A stretch of 64,000 nucleotides of DNA from contig NZ_CP137134.1 of assembly GCF_033095785.1 (NCBI RefSeq), positions 1,674,001 to 1,738,000 of the forward strand. Direction: 5' to 3'. The notes under the pieces were generated by a model. That model was not told the DNA's origin. It did not search any database and saw only the letters and a program-made list of their open reading frames with translations. The translations under genes were made by a program, and so were the position numbers. This stretch comes from Nitrosospira sp. Is2 (lineage in GTDB: Bacteria > Pseudomonadota > Gammaproteobacteria > Burkholderiales > Nitrosomonadaceae). Shown in pieces: positions 1-9,352 of the stretch; position 1 is the first letter of the stretch, and each line of letters begins with the position of its first letter.

Positions 1-14
1 CCTGACTACGGCTT

Positions 15-224
15 CTATGGTACAGGGTCATGTCCACCACGATTCCAGGGATTGCAGCGCAATATTCTCCACGCGCTCAGTAATACTCCGCGAACCACCC
101 CATGTCTGGTAAGTGCTTCACATGCGTAGTGTGAACAGGACGGACTGAAGCGGCAAGACAGCCCGAAAAAAGGGCTCAGGCAATATTGATAAAGCTTGAT
201 CAGACCTATAATTATCCGCGACAT
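15..224 (-). CDS. yidD: YidD, membrane protein insertion efficiency factor
   Basis: This 69-residue protein is a YidD family member, a small inner-membrane-associated protein thought to assist YidC-dependent insertion of membrane proteins. The N-terminal amphipathic segment is followed by the family's conserved cysteine and proline pattern (SPFFGLSCRFSPSCSHYA, about residues 17-34) and the CNPW motif near residues 57-60. Its ATG lies inside the end of rnpA, so the two genes overlap by 13 bases and are probably translationally coupled. The usual partner yidC should follow just beyond the left edge of the window. Confidence 0.95.
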   Translation of the reverse strand: MSRIIIGLIKLYQYCLSPFFGLSCRFSPSCSHYACEALTRHGVVRGVLLSAWRILRCNPWNRGGHDPVP

Positions 225-571
225 CGCTGCAATTGAACCATGAGCCGTTCCGCTTCTCCCGCTATATTCAACGAGTTGCTGTGGCTGAGGCGGTTGCGCA
301 AGCGAACCACTATGTCAAGCCCGGCCAAGTCCCCCTGGCGAGCTCGAAATACTTCTCGCAGCAAGCGCTTCACCCTGTTGCGATTTACGGCCAGTCGCTC
401 GATTTTACCCGCGACAACTACCCCCAGTCTGGAGTGCGACAGATTATTGGGTTTAGCGAAGATCTGTAGAAACTCGCTGCTTGCAGAACACCTGAATCTA
501 ATAACCGAGGAGAACTCTTCTGCTTTGCGCAAGCGGTGAGTTTTTGGAAAGCGAATAGTGAAACTCCTCAA
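212..571 (-). CDS. rnpA: RnpA, protein component of ribonuclease P
   Basis: RnpA is the basic protein subunit of RNase P, which matures tRNA 5' ends. The diagnostic RNR motif is present (LAVNRNRVKRLLREVFR), along with the N-terminal FPKTHRLRKAEEF segment typical of the family. The reading frame has no ATG near the expected start. I chose the TTG at 571, giving 119 residues, the usual family length. An alternative is an ATT codon at 556, which has a better-spaced GAGGAG seven bases upstream. The frame stays open far upstream, but that extension only covers rpmH in another frame. The gene follows rpmH by 14 bases and overlaps yidD. Confidence 0.92.
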   Translation of the reverse strand: MRSFTIRFPKTHRLRKAEEFSSVIRFRCSASSEFLQIFAKPNNLSHSRLGVVVAGKIERLAVNRNRVKRLLREVFRARQGDLAGLDIVVRLRNRLSHSNSLNIAGEAERLMVQLQRCRG

Positions 572-585
572 TAAATTACGCTGCC

Positions 586-720
586 TCAGACTCCCAGGCG
601 AACACGCCCTTTCGCCCGACGAGCCCGAATAACAGCCGCGCCGCCGGAAGTCTTCATTCGAACTCGAAAACCATGAGTTCGCTTTCTTCGCGTCACGGAT
701 GGTTGGTAAGTGCGTTTCAT
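586..720 (-). CDS. rpmH: Ribosomal protein bL34
   Basis: This 44-residue protein of the large ribosomal subunit was read directly from the minus strand. It begins MKRTYQPSVTRRKRTHGF and ends with RRAKGRVRLGV, which is the bL34 pattern across nearly its whole length. It is extremely basic, as expected for an rRNA-binding protein. The gene is first in the leftward rpmH-rnpA-yidD(-yidC) operon and is divergent from dnaA, the classical arrangement at bacterial origins. Within the family two positions look less usual (TSGGAAVI where TRGGRAVL is common), but nothing suggests loss of function. Confidence 0.95.
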   Translation of the reverse strand: MKRTYQPSVTRRKRTHGFRVRMKTSGGAAVIRARRAKGRVRLGV

Positions 721-890
721 CGTTTTCCCCTGTGCGTCGTAAATAAAACTCGGCATTACAACTCTTTACGAAGGCTGATGTCAACCGATATTTTTTCCCG
801 CCCCTGTGGATAAGTCGTCTCGAACGGTCTAGAATATGTTTCCCGCGCAGCCGAATCTCCGTCCCGTTCGCCTAACAAGTCATTACGATC
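721..890. promoter_or_regulatory. rpmH-dnaA divergent intergenic region with a DnaA box
   Basis: This 170-base spacer separates the divergent rpmH and dnaA genes and must hold both promoters. It contains TGTGGATAA at 805-813, the exact reverse complement of the consensus DnaA box TTATCCACA. A single perfect box next to dnaA fits autoregulation of dnaA and may also contribute to the origin. Confidence 0.7.
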
Positions 891-2294
891 ATGCCTGCAG
901 TAGATACTTTCTGGCTTTCCTGCCTTGAATATTTTGAGAAGGAGTTGAGCGCCCAGCAGTTCAATACCTGGATAAAACCCTTATCCCTGGAATCATCGCA
1001 TAATGCGTTCGAGCCCGTGCTCGTGGCGCCCAACCGTTTCGTCATGCAATGGGTAAAAGACAATTTCGTACCGCGGATCGAACAAATGGCCGAGGAATAT
1101 TTTTCCTGCAGCGTCCATTTTCAATTAAAACTTGCCGACCAGGGTCCCGCCAAACCCATTGAGCCCATAGCAAAAAGCGCTATAGGCGCTCAAAACCAAG
1201 CTTCTGCCGCCTTCGACACGTCGCCGGTCGTATCGCAAAAAACAAGAGATCCAAAAGAAAAACACGAAAAAAATCCCAGCCGGTTGAATCCAGCCTTTAC
1301 CTTCAACAGTTTTGTCACGGGCAAAGCGAATCAACTGGCTCGAGCAGGCGCGATCCAGGTGGCCGAACGTCCGGGTGTTGCTTACAACCCCTTCTTTATT
1401 TACGGGGGCGTTGGTCTGGGTAAAACTCATTTGATTCAAGCGATCGGTAATTCCGTACTGGAGCACAACAGTGCTGCCAAGGTCCGGTATATTCACGCAG
1501 AACAATATGTTTCCGACGTAGTAAGGGCTTACCAACATAAAGCATTCGACGAGTTTAAACGGTACTACCATTCCCTTGATCTTCTGTTGATCGATGACAT
1601 CCAGTTCTTTGGCGGCAAGAACCGGACGCAGGAAGAGTTTTTCTACGCCTTCAACGCGCTCATCGAAGCACATAAGCAGGTCATCATTACCTGCGACTCT
1701 TACCCAAAGGAAATCTCAGGTATGGAAGAACGCCTGATTTCACGTTTCGGCTGGGGGTTGACGGTAGCGGTCGAGCCTCCGGAACTGGAAATGCGTGTTG
1801 CCATTCTGCTGAAGAAGGCACTCATGGAAAACATTGTTCTGGATGAACACGTGGCATTTTTCATCGCCAAACATATTCGGTCCAACGTGCGCGAATTGGA
1901 AGGCGCGCTCAAGCGGGTACTCGCGTATTCGAGATTCACCGGGCACTCATTATCCCTCGACTTGGCGAGAGAAGCCCTGAAAGACTTGCTCGCGGTACAG
2001 AACCGTCAGATTTCCATAGAAAATATTCAGAAGACCGTCGCGGACTACTATAAAATCAAGGTCGCGGAAATGTATTCTAAAAAGCGTTCTCGCATCGTCG
2101 CTCGACCGCGGCAAATGGCCATGGCCATCTCCAAAGAGCTCACACCTCTCAGTCTGCCCGACATTGGCGAAGCATTTGGCGGTAGAGATCACACAACAGT
2201 ATTGCATGGCTACCGAAAAATTGCTGAGCTACGCGCTTCCGATCCAGCCATCAATCGGGACTTCAACACCTTGTTGCACATTCTACGCGGTTGA
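891..2294 (+). CDS. dnaA: DnaA, chromosomal replication initiator
   Basis: DnaA is the AAA+ ATPase that binds DnaA boxes and opens oriC. Domain I spans about residues 1-80 and is followed by a variable charged linker (about 85-135). The Walker A motif GGVGLGKTH is at 172-180, Walker B LLLIDDIQFF near 231-240, and the C-terminal DNA-binding signature GRDHTTVLHGYRKI near 432-445. At 467 residues the length is normal. The gene is divergent from rpmH and is followed by dnaN after a 200-base spacer with further DnaA-box-like sequences, so expression is probably autoregulated. Confidence 0.98.
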   Translation: MPAVDTFWLSCLEYFEKELSAQQFNTWIKPLSLESSHNAFEPVLVAPNRFVMQWVKDNFVPRIEQMAEEYFSCSVHFQLKLADQGPAKPIEPIAKSAIGAQNQASAAFDTSPVVSQKTRDPKEKHEKNPSRLNPAFTFNSFVTGKANQLARAGAIQVAERPGVAYNPFFIYGGVGLGKTHLIQAIGNSVLEHNSAAKVRYIHAEQYVSDVVRAYQHKAFDEFKRYYHSLDLLLIDDIQFFGGKNRTQEEFFYAFNALIEAHKQVIITCDSYPKEISGMEERLISRFGWGLTVAVEPPELEMRVAILLKKALMENIVLDEHVAFFIAKHIRSNVRELEGALKRVLAYSRFTGHSLSLDLAREALKDLLAVQNRQISIENIQKTVADYYKIKVAEMYSKKRSRIVARPRQMAMAISKELTPLSLPDIGEAFGGRDHTTVLHGYRKIAELRASDPAINRDFNTLLHILRG

Positions 2295-2494
2295 TAGCCG
2301 TGGGGTAATGACGGGGATCATATGGGGATAACTCGGTCTTTTTGCCGTCAGGTAATTTTGCCCCCAAACTGTCCACAGGCAATACCTCATCTATACAGGG
2401 ACGAGAAATTAGTTATTTCCTTAATATAAAAGCTTAAATTTTATTTGTACCGGACTTTACCGGCTTCTATTAACGATTATTGTGGATTTAAATA
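2295..2494. other. Candidate oriC in the dnaA-dnaN spacer
   Basis: The spacer between dnaA and dnaN holds several sequences close to the DnaA box. TGGGGATAA at 2323-2331 has one mismatch to TGTGGATAA, TGTGGATTT at 2481-2489 has two, and CTGTCCACA at 2369-2377 has two against TTATCCACA. Positions about 2405-2455 are strongly AT-rich and could be the unwinding element. A betaproteobacterial origin commonly lies next to dnaA. The assignment to this spacer rather than the rpmH-dnaA spacer is inference; GC skew would settle it. Confidence 0.6.
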
Positions 2495-3604
2495 ATGAAA
2501 CTTATACAAGCCGATAGGGATACGTTGCTAAAGCCGCTGCAAACTGTGACGGGCATTGTCGAGCGCCGCCATACCTTGCCGATCCTGTCCAACGTGTTTA
2601 TAGAATTAAAAAACGAGTATCTTTCATTTATTGCAACTGATCTGGAAATCCAGATAACCACGTCAGCAAAGGATGGTAGCGCCCTGGACGTAGAGTACTC
2701 CGTCACAGTCGGCGCAAAAAAACTTCAGGATATATTGCGAGCGTTGCCGGAACAGGCTCAGGTAACCCTTGAGGCAAGCGAAAACAGGCTACAAGCGAAA
2801 GCGGGTAAAAGCCGTTTTAATTTACAAACACTGCCTGCCGAAGATTTTCCCCGTTTCCCGGAAAGCAAGGAGTCCCAGGCGAGGATAACGCTGCAACAGG
2901 GGCAACTGAAACACCTTTTGTCCAGGGTGCAGTATGCGATGGCGCAACAGGACATTCGATATTATCTGAACGGGTTGCTCTTGCTGATAGAAGACAATTG
3001 CCTGAAGGTGGTGGCGACCGACGGTCACAGACTGGCGTTTGCCTTCATGATGCTGGAAACGCACCAGGAGAAAAATGAGGTCATATTGCCCCGTAAAGTC
3101 GTACTGGAACTTGCCAGGTTGCTCGCTGACAGCGAGGAACCTGTTATCGTGGAGATTCTGCAAAATCAGGTGCGTTTTTCCTTTTCAAATGTAGTCCTCG
3201 TATCCAAGGTGGTGGACGGAAAGTTCCCCGACTATAACCGTGTTATTCCCACCGGCTATCAGAAACAGTTCGATATAAACCGGCAGTTGTTCTTGCAAAC
3301 GCTCCAGCGTGCATCAATTTTATCCAATGAAAAGTTTCGCGGCGTACGGCTCATATTGACCACGGGTAACTTGCGCATCGTGTGTAACAACAGTGAACAA
3401 GAAGAAGCGGAAGAAGAGCTGGAGCTTCAGTATGATGGCGAAGCGCTTGATATTGGTTTCAATATCACTTACCTGCTGGATGTGTTAAATAACCTGAGCA
3501 GCGAAACCGTGCGATGTTCTTTTGGGGACGCCAACAGCAGCTCGCTTATCGCCATTCCGGGCGAAGAAAATTTCAAATATGTCGTCATGCCAATGAGGAT
3601 ATAG
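2495..3604 (+). CDS. dnaN: DnaN, DNA polymerase III beta clamp
   Basis: DnaN forms the ring-shaped sliding clamp that tethers DNA polymerase III and other polymerases or ligases to DNA. The product is 369 residues, the standard length for three beta-clamp domains. The N-terminal MKLIQADRDTLLKPLQTVTGIVERRHTLPILSN region and the C-terminal end (YVVMPMRI) match the family, the latter being the conserved M-P-M-R/L tail. It lies between dnaA and gyrB. recF, which often sits between dnaN and gyrB, is absent here. Confidence 0.98.
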   Translation: MKLIQADRDTLLKPLQTVTGIVERRHTLPILSNVFIELKNEYLSFIATDLEIQITTSAKDGSALDVEYSVTVGAKKLQDILRALPEQAQVTLEASENRLQAKAGKSRFNLQTLPAEDFPRFPESKESQARITLQQGQLKHLLSRVQYAMAQQDIRYYLNGLLLLIEDNCLKVVATDGHRLAFAFMMLETHQEKNEVILPRKVVLELARLLADSEEPVIVEILQNQVRFSFSNVVLVSKVVDGKFPDYNRVIPTGYQKQFDINRQLFLQTLQRASILSNEKFRGVRLILTTGNLRIVCNNSEQEEAEEELELQYDGEALDIGFNITYLLDVLNNLSSETVRCSFGDANSSSLIAIPGEENFKYVVMPMRI

Positions 3605-3681
3605 CAGCGATCGCAAGACGCAGCAGCCGCCGAAAAGTCGCCAACAGTACAGTCGGGGAAGAAACACATCCGAATAACCGC

Positions 3682-3695
3682 GTTTCACGTGAAAC
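3682..3695. promoter_or_regulatory. parS: parS centromere-like site
   Basis: GTTTCACGTGAAAC at 3682-3695 is a perfect 14-base palindrome and matches the inner 14 of the 16 bases of the bacterial parS consensus bound by ParB (TGTTTCACGTGAAACA). It lies 15 bases before the gyrB start and about 1-3 kb from the origin candidates, where parS sites cluster. Binding by ParB is inferred from known sites. Confidence 0.85.
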
Positions 3696-3710
3696 TTAAA
3701 GACATCAATA

Positions 3711-6137
3711 ATGATTGACAAAGACCGTTCCAAGCAGCAGAAAAGTGAGGGCTCCGCGGATTACAGTTCTGATAGTATCAAGATCCTCAAAGGTCTCGAC
3801 GCTGTGCGCAAGCGGCCCGGTATGTACATTGGCGACACCAGCGACGGCACCGGATTGCATCACATGGTATTCGAGGTGATGGATAATTCAATTGATGAAG
3901 CGCTGGCTGGTTATTGCAATGAAATCACCGTAATCATTCATCCCGACAATTCGGTAACGGTGCAGGATAACGGACGTGGCATTCCCACCGGGATCAAGCA
4001 GGACGATGAACTGAAGCGCTCCGCGGCAGAGATTGTCATGACGGAACTCCATGCCGGCGGCAAATTCGACGACAATTCCTACAAAGTGTCGGGGGGGCTG
4101 CACGGGGTCGGCGTATCCGTTGTCAACGCGTTGTCAGAATGGCTGCGTCTCACCATTAGGCGCGACGGGCTGGTTCATCAAATTGAATTCCGTATGGGCG
4201 TGCCGGTAGCGCCTCTAGCCATCACAGGCAAGACAGAGCGGCGCGGCACCGAAGTGCATTTTCTGGCCAGCAAAGAAATATTCGGCGATATCGAATATCA
4301 CTACGACATATTTGCCAAGCGTTTGCGAGAGCTGTCGTTCCTCAACAATGGCGTAAAAATTCTTCTGGTCGATCAGCGCAGCGCCAAGGAAGAGACATTC
4401 GCTTTCGTGGGCGGGGTGAGAAGTTTCGTCGAGTACATTAACCGCACCAAGTCTGTTCTGCACCCGAAAATCTTTTATGCCTCGGGGGAAAAAGACCACA
4501 TCGCGGTGGAAGTCTCGATGCAGTGGAACGACAGTTATTCCGAACAGGTTCTGTGCTTTACCAATAACATACCGCAGAAGGACGGCGGTACGCACCTGAC
4601 CGGTTTACGCGCGGCTATGACGCGAACCCTTAACAACTATATTGAAAAGAATGAGCTGGCAAAAAAAGCCAGGATCGAAACTTCGGGCGATGACATGCGC
4701 GAAGGTCTCTCCTGCGTTTTATCGGTGAAATTATTCGAACCCAAGTTTTCATCTCAGACCAAGGAAAAACTTGTCTCATCGGAAGTCCGTCCCGCTGTAG
4801 AGGAAATCGTGGCGATGAAACTGGCTGAGTTTCTGTTGGAGAACCCGCTCGACGCGAAAACCATCTGTGGAAAGATCATTGACGCCGCAAGGGCGCGCGA
4901 GGCGGCGCGGAAAGCACGGGAGCTCACGCGGCGCAAGGGGGTTCTGGATGGGATGGGATTGCCGGGCAAACTTGCGGACTGTCAGGAGAAAGACCCGGCC
5001 TTGTGTGAGCTTTATCTGGTGGAGGGCGACTCAGCGGGCGGGTCCGCCAAACAGGGACGCGATCGCAAGTTCCAAGCCATTATGCCTTTGAAGGGAAAAA
5101 TACTGAATGTCGAAAAAGCACGGTTCGACAAATTGATCTCATCCCAGGAAATCGCCTCGCTTATCACAGCGCTCGGCACTGGCATCGGGAAGGATGAATA
5201 CAACCCCGACAAGTTGCGCTACCACCGCATTATTATCATGACTGATGCGGACGTTGACGGCTCGCACATACGCACGCTGCTGCTCACCTTTTTTTACCGG
5301 CAAATGCCCGAATTGCTGGAACGCGGCCACATTTACATTGCCCAGCCCCCCTTGTACAAGATCAAACATGGTAAACAGGAACGCTATGTAAAGGATGACC
5401 ATGAGCTTAAGCAATACCTTCTGGGATTGGCATTGGCCGACGCGGAATTGCATACGCATGAAGATAAGCCGCCTCTCAAGGGAGAGACGCTGGAAAAAAT
5501 CGCCAATGAGTACCTCTTGGCGGAAGCGGTAATCGAGCGCATGAGCCGCCTGATCGACAGCGAGGTGATGCATGCATTGCTGCGTAATCCGGAGGTCGAT
5601 TTAAGCAGCGAAGCCGGCGCTGCCGAAAGTGCAGCCCGGCTCTCAGCTCAGGTCAAGGCCATAAAAATTACGCCTGAGTACGATGCGGCGACGGAGGCAT
5701 TCCGGCTCAAGATCTCCCGGATGCACCATGGCAATGCCCGCGCCAGTTACCTTGACCAGGATTTCCTGGAAAGTGGCGACTACGCGCAGATAAGGCAAAC
5801 CGCGCAGGTTCTAGATGGGCTGATGGGGCCTTCGGCGTATGTCCGGCGCGGCGAACAGAAGCAATTCATCAGTGATTTCAAGCCGGCGCTCGACTGGCTG
5901 CTGCAAGAGGTGAAAAAAGGCATCGGCACTCAGCGCTACAAAGGGTTGGGGGAAATGAATCCGGCACAGTTGTGGGAAACTACCATGGATCCGAAGAGCC
6001 GCCGCCTGCTTCGCGCGCAGATAGAGGACAGCATCGCCGCTGACGAAATTTTCACCACCCTTATGGGCGACGTGGTAGAGCCCCGCCGCGCGTTCATCGA
6101 GAACAACGCGCTAGGGGTGAGGAATCTGGATGTTTAG
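3711..6137 (+). CDS. gyrB: GyrB, DNA gyrase subunit B
   Basis: GyrB is the ATPase subunit of DNA gyrase, which introduces negative supercoils. The N-terminal GHKL ATPase domain has DNSIDEA and the glycine-rich GLHGVGVSVVNALS lid region. The transducer domain has the SSQTKEKL motif. The TOPRIM domain contains EGDSAGG (about residue 437), PLKGKILNVEKA, and DADVDGSHI (about 510), giving the metal-binding acidic residues. At 808 residues it has the Gram-negative length including the extra C-terminal region. A parS site precedes the start. The GyrA partner is not in the window. Confidence 0.98.
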   Translation: MIDKDRSKQQKSEGSADYSSDSIKILKGLDAVRKRPGMYIGDTSDGTGLHHMVFEVMDNSIDEALAGYCNEITVIIHPDNSVTVQDNGRGIPTGIKQDDELKRSAAEIVMTELHAGGKFDDNSYKVSGGLHGVGVSVVNALSEWLRLTIRRDGLVHQIEFRMGVPVAPLAITGKTERRGTEVHFLASKEIFGDIEYHYDIFAKRLRELSFLNNGVKILLVDQRSAKEETFAFVGGVRSFVEYINRTKSVLHPKIFYASGEKDHIAVEVSMQWNDSYSEQVLCFTNNIPQKDGGTHLTGLRAAMTRTLNNYIEKNELAKKARIETSGDDMREGLSCVLSVKLFEPKFSSQTKEKLVSSEVRPAVEEIVAMKLAEFLLENPLDAKTICGKIIDAARAREAARKARELTRRKGVLDGMGLPGKLADCQEKDPALCELYLVEGDSAGGSAKQGRDRKFQAIMPLKGKILNVEKARFDKLISSQEIASLITALGTGIGKDEYNPDKLRYHRIIIMTDADVDGSHIRTLLLTFFYRQMPELLERGHIYIAQPPLYKIKHGKQERYVKDDHELKQYLLGLALADAELHTHEDKPPLKGETLEKIANEYLLAEAVIERMSRLIDSEVMHALLRNPEVDLSSEAGAAESAARLSAQVKAIKITPEYDAATEAFRLKISRMHHGNARASYLDQDFLESGDYAQIRQTAQVLDGLMGPSAYVRRGEQKQFISDFKPALDWLLQEVKKGIGTQRYKGLGEMNPAQLWETTMDPKSRRLLRAQIEDSIAADEIFTTLMGDVVEPRRAFIENNALGVRNLDV

Positions 6138-6293
6138 CGGTGTCAGCCGCGGTTGCGCGGCAGTGCAAAAGGAGGCGGGTCCCGGAGCTTTTCCGTGCCA
6201 ACAGCGCTAGAGGTTCATCCCGATCATGTTTGTCGTACTTCTATCGCTACACTGCCAATACGTTTCTAAAAATATTGAAAGGATTGAACTGAT

Positions 6294-7544
6294 ATGTGGC
6301 CCTCGAAACATACCCTCGAAAACGTCGACCCGGACTTGTGGCAGGCAATCAAGGGGGAAATTCAACGGCAGGAAGACTATATCGAGCTGATAGCCTCGGA
6401 AAACTACGCCAGTCCGGCAGTGATGCAGGCGCAGGGAACGGTGCTGACCAATAAATATGCGGAGGGCTATCCCGGTAAACGCTACTACGGCGGCTGCGAG
6501 TATGTTGACGTCGTGGAGCAACTGGCGATAGACCGATTAAAAGGGCTGTTCGACGCGGAGTACGTAAATGTCCAGCCGCATTCCGGCTCCCAAGCGAACG
6601 CCGCGGTATATTTGACGGCGCTCCAACCCGGCGACACCTTTCTGGGGATGTCCCTCGCCCATGGCGGCCATCTAACCCACGGCGCATCGGTTAATCTCAG
6701 CGGCAAGATTTTCAATGCGATCGCATACGGACTGAGGCCCGAAAACGAAGAGCTGGACTACGATCAAGTGGCCCGTCTAGCGCGCGAGCATAAGCCTAAA
6801 ATGATCGTTGCTGGCGCCTCTGCCTACTCGCTTATAATAGATTGGAAGCGTTTTCGCAAGATCGCAGATGAAGTGGGTGCTTACTTATTCGTCGATATGG
6901 CGCATTACGCCGGCTTGGTTGCGGCGGGGTTTTATCCCAACCCGGTCGGTATCGCCGATTTCGTCACCAGTACGACTCATAAGACGTTACGCGGTCCCCG
7001 CGGGGGCGTTATCATGGCCAAGCCTGAGCATGAGAAAGCCCTGAATTCGGCGATATTTCCGCAAACACAAGGTGGCCCGCTGATGCACGTGATTGCCGCC
7101 AAGGCTGTCGCCTTTAAAGAGGCGGCGAGCGCCGAGTTCAGGAATTATCAGGAGCAGGTGATAGACAACGCCCGCGTGATGGCCAAGGTATTACAGGAGC
7201 GCGGTCTTCGCATCGTCTCCGGCCGAACGGATTGCCACATGTTCCTGGTGGATTTGCGCACTAAGCATATCACCGGCAAACAGGCCGCCGAATCGCTGGA
7301 ACTGGCGCATATCACGGTCAACAAAAACGCCATCCCTAATGATCCCCAGAAACCTTTTGTCACCAGCGGTATTCGCATCGGCTCGCCCGCGATTACCACC
7401 CGCGGTTTCAAAGAACTGGAAGCGGAGCAACTGGCGAATCTGATCGCCGATGTGCTCGACGCCCCTACCGACACGTCGGTTCTTTCGCATGTCGCGCAGC
7501 AGGCAAAATCGATGTGTGCCAAATTCCCCGTTTATCAACGCTGA
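6294..7544 (+). CDS. glyA: Serine hydroxymethyltransferase
   Basis: GlyA interconverts serine plus tetrahydrofolate with glycine plus methylene-tetrahydrofolate, the main source of one-carbon units. It is a cytoplasmic PLP enzyme. The 416-residue protein has IELIASENYASPAV near the N terminus, KYAEGYPGKRYYGG, and the PLP-lysine motif TSTTHKTLRGPRGG. A cofactor-contacting DMAHYAGL segment is also present. It heads a glyA-nrdR-ribD run, a common proteobacterial gene order. The 156-base upstream spacer shows no recognisable riboswitch. Confidence 0.98.
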   Translation: MWPSKHTLENVDPDLWQAIKGEIQRQEDYIELIASENYASPAVMQAQGTVLTNKYAEGYPGKRYYGGCEYVDVVEQLAIDRLKGLFDAEYVNVQPHSGSQANAAVYLTALQPGDTFLGMSLAHGGHLTHGASVNLSGKIFNAIAYGLRPENEELDYDQVARLAREHKPKMIVAGASAYSLIIDWKRFRKIADEVGAYLFVDMAHYAGLVAAGFYPNPVGIADFVTSTTHKTLRGPRGGVIMAKPEHEKALNSAIFPQTQGGPLMHVIAAKAVAFKEAASAEFRNYQEQVIDNARVMAKVLQERGLRIVSGRTDCHMFLVDLRTKHITGKQAAESLELAHITVNKNAIPNDPQKPFVTSGIRIGSPAITTRGFKELEAEQLANLIADVLDAPTDTSVLSHVAQQAKSMCAKFPVYQR

Positions 7545-7650
7545 TGCGCAAGGGACGACGCGTCGATCAGTTTCCCCTTGTGCGCGATCACTGCTCAAGG
7601 CTGAACCGTCGTCGCGCCGGTTCAGCTTCGCCCGCTCCCGAGGGTGACGC

Positions 7651-8130
7651 GTGAAATGTCCCTTTTGCAATGCCGAGGATACAAGCGTAACCGATTCGCG
7701 TGTGAGCGAAGAAGGCGACAGAATACGCCGTCGCCGCCGCTGCCTCACGTGCGACAAACGTTTTACTACATATGAAACGGTCGAGCTGCGGATGCCTCAG
7801 GTAGTGAAGCAGGACGGCAACCGTGCAGAGTTCGACCGTGACAAACTGCTGACAAGCTTCATGCGTCCATTGCATAAGCGTCCGGTTCCCACCGGTGATG
7901 TGGATGCCGCAATAGATCGTATCGTGCAAAAACTCCTGAGCCTGGGTGAGCGAGAGGTGCCTTCGCGTAAAATTGGCGAAATGGTGATGGAGGAACTCTA
8001 CAAATTGGATAAGGTCGCCTACATACGCTTTGCCTCCGTATACCGAAGCTTCCAGGGAGTTGATGATTTCCGCAGCGTTATAAAAGAAGTGCAACATCCG
8101 CAGCAAGGTAAGGAACCGAAAAAGACGTAA
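7651..8130 (+). CDS. nrdR: NrdR, ribonucleotide reductase repressor
   Basis: NrdR represses ribonucleotide reductase genes in response to ATP/dATP. The protein starts with a GTG (MKCPFCNAEDT) that leads directly into the zinc ribbon, two CxxC pairs being CPFC and CLTC, followed by KRFTTYE. The remaining residues form the ATP-cone domain (VVKQDGNRAEFDRDKLLTS onward). Its 159 residues equal the usual family length. A GAGGGTG sequence eight to ten bases upstream serves as the ribosome-binding site. It sits between glyA and ribD as in many proteobacteria. Confidence 0.96.
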   Translation: MKCPFCNAEDTSVTDSRVSEEGDRIRRRRRCLTCDKRFTTYETVELRMPQVVKQDGNRAEFDRDKLLTSFMRPLHKRPVPTGDVDAAIDRIVQKLLSLGEREVPSRKIGEMVMEELYKLDKVAYIRFASVYRSFQGVDDFRSVIKEVQHPQQGKEPKKT

Positions 8131-8244
8131 GCCTCGTTTCGGCCGCGATTTCTTCCATTGTCAGGAAGAGGGAACCGGGCGATGTAGCCCGTAATGAGAG
8201 AATTTGCAGGGCGCCGCCGCGATAGGCCTAATTGAGGATTGTCC

Positions 8245-9333
8245 ATGTTCTCCGCCAGTGATCATGCGTATATGGCCCAAGCGTTACGGCTGGCCGAAAA
8301 AGGACTTTACAGCACCAGCCCCAACCCTCGCGTCGGCTGTGTTCTGGTCCGGGACAGCCGCGTGGTGGGCAGCGGCTGGCACGAACGCGCAGGTGCGCCT
8401 CACGCGGAAATCAACGCACTCGCCGCGGCGGGAGAGGCGGCACGCGGCGCGACCGCTTATCTCACGCTGGAGCCGTGCGGTCATCATGGGCGCACCCCGC
8501 CTTGCGCCGATGCACTGATCAAAGCGGGAATTGCAAGGCTGGTGACCGCCATGGAAGACCCAAATCCGCTAGTATCAGGCAGCGGTTATGCAAAGCTCCA
8601 GGACGCTGGAATCGAAGTGAAGACCGGTCTCATGGCAGCCGAAGCAAGGGCGCTCAATATCGGCTTCGCCGCGCGCATGGCGCGCGGCCGCCCATGGGTA
8701 AGGATGAAAATCGCGGCCAGCCTCGACGGCAAGACCGCCCTCAAGAACGGCGCCAGTCAATGGATTACGAGCGAGGCAGCGCGTCGTGATGGGCACAGAT
8801 TGCGAGCACGTTCCTGCGCGGTGATGACCGGGATTGGCAGCGTGCTGGCTGACAACCCCCGGTTGACGGTCCGTCATTTGGAAACCACCAGGCAGCCACT
8901 AAGGGTGGTCGTGGATAGCCGCCTCGAAATTCCGTTGGAGGCGAGGTTGCTGCGCGGCGCCGGCGAGCTCGTTTTTACCGCGAGCGCGAGCGAGGGGATA
9001 ATCGGGGCGTTGCATGAAGTCGGTGCTCGCGTCATCGTGTTGCCCGATCAAAACGATAATGTCGATCTCGGCGCGATGATACGAAAGCTAGCCGATTTCG
9101 AGATAAACGAAGTCCTGGTAGAAGCGGGCTGGCGATTGAATGGTGCTTTGATCAACGCGGGGCTGGTGGACGAGCTGGTCATCTATCTCGCACCGTATCT
9201 GATAGGCGATATGGGCCTCGGCATGCTAAAACTGCCTGAATTAGCCGATCTGCAGGGGAAGCGGGCTCTTGTAATTGAAGACGTACGCAGCGTAGGGCCC
9301 GATCTCCGGATCACGGCCCAATTGACCCAATAA
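8245..9333 (+). CDS. ribD: RibD, riboflavin deaminase/reductase
   Basis: RibD carries out two steps of riboflavin synthesis: deamination of the pyrimidine made from GTP, then NADPH-dependent reduction of its ribosyl side chain. The deaminase half has the zinc-binding motifs HAEINAL and PCGHHGRTPPC. The reductase half starts near residue 145 (RPWVRMKIAASLDGKTAL). I start at the ATG at 8245, six bases after a GAGGA ribosome-binding site, rather than at the TTG two codons earlier. The protein is 362 residues. The other rib genes follow about 2.3 kb away, on the far side of regBA. Confidence 0.96.
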   Translation: MFSASDHAYMAQALRLAEKGLYSTSPNPRVGCVLVRDSRVVGSGWHERAGAPHAEINALAAAGEAARGATAYLTLEPCGHHGRTPPCADALIKAGIARLVTAMEDPNPLVSGSGYAKLQDAGIEVKTGLMAAEARALNIGFAARMARGRPWVRMKIAASLDGKTALKNGASQWITSEAARRDGHRLRARSCAVMTGIGSVLADNPRLTVRHLETTRQPLRVVVDSRLEIPLEARLLRGAGELVFTASASEGIIGALHEVGARVIVLPDQNDNVDLGAMIRKLADFEINEVLVEAGWRLNGALINAGLVDELVIYLAPYLIGDMGLGMLKLPELADLQGKRALVIEDVRSVGPDLRITAQLTQ

Positions 9334-9352
9334 CGTGTCTTTAGAATAAGTC

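Noticed and set aside
572..784. N-terminal extension of rnpA (up to 71 extra codons)
   Set aside because: This stretch is rpmH read in another frame and does not look like RnpA.
7545..7650. Terminator-like stem after glyA (GCGCAAGGG paired with CCCTTGTGCGC)
   Set aside because: It is imperfect and lacks a T run, and transcription likely continues into nrdR.
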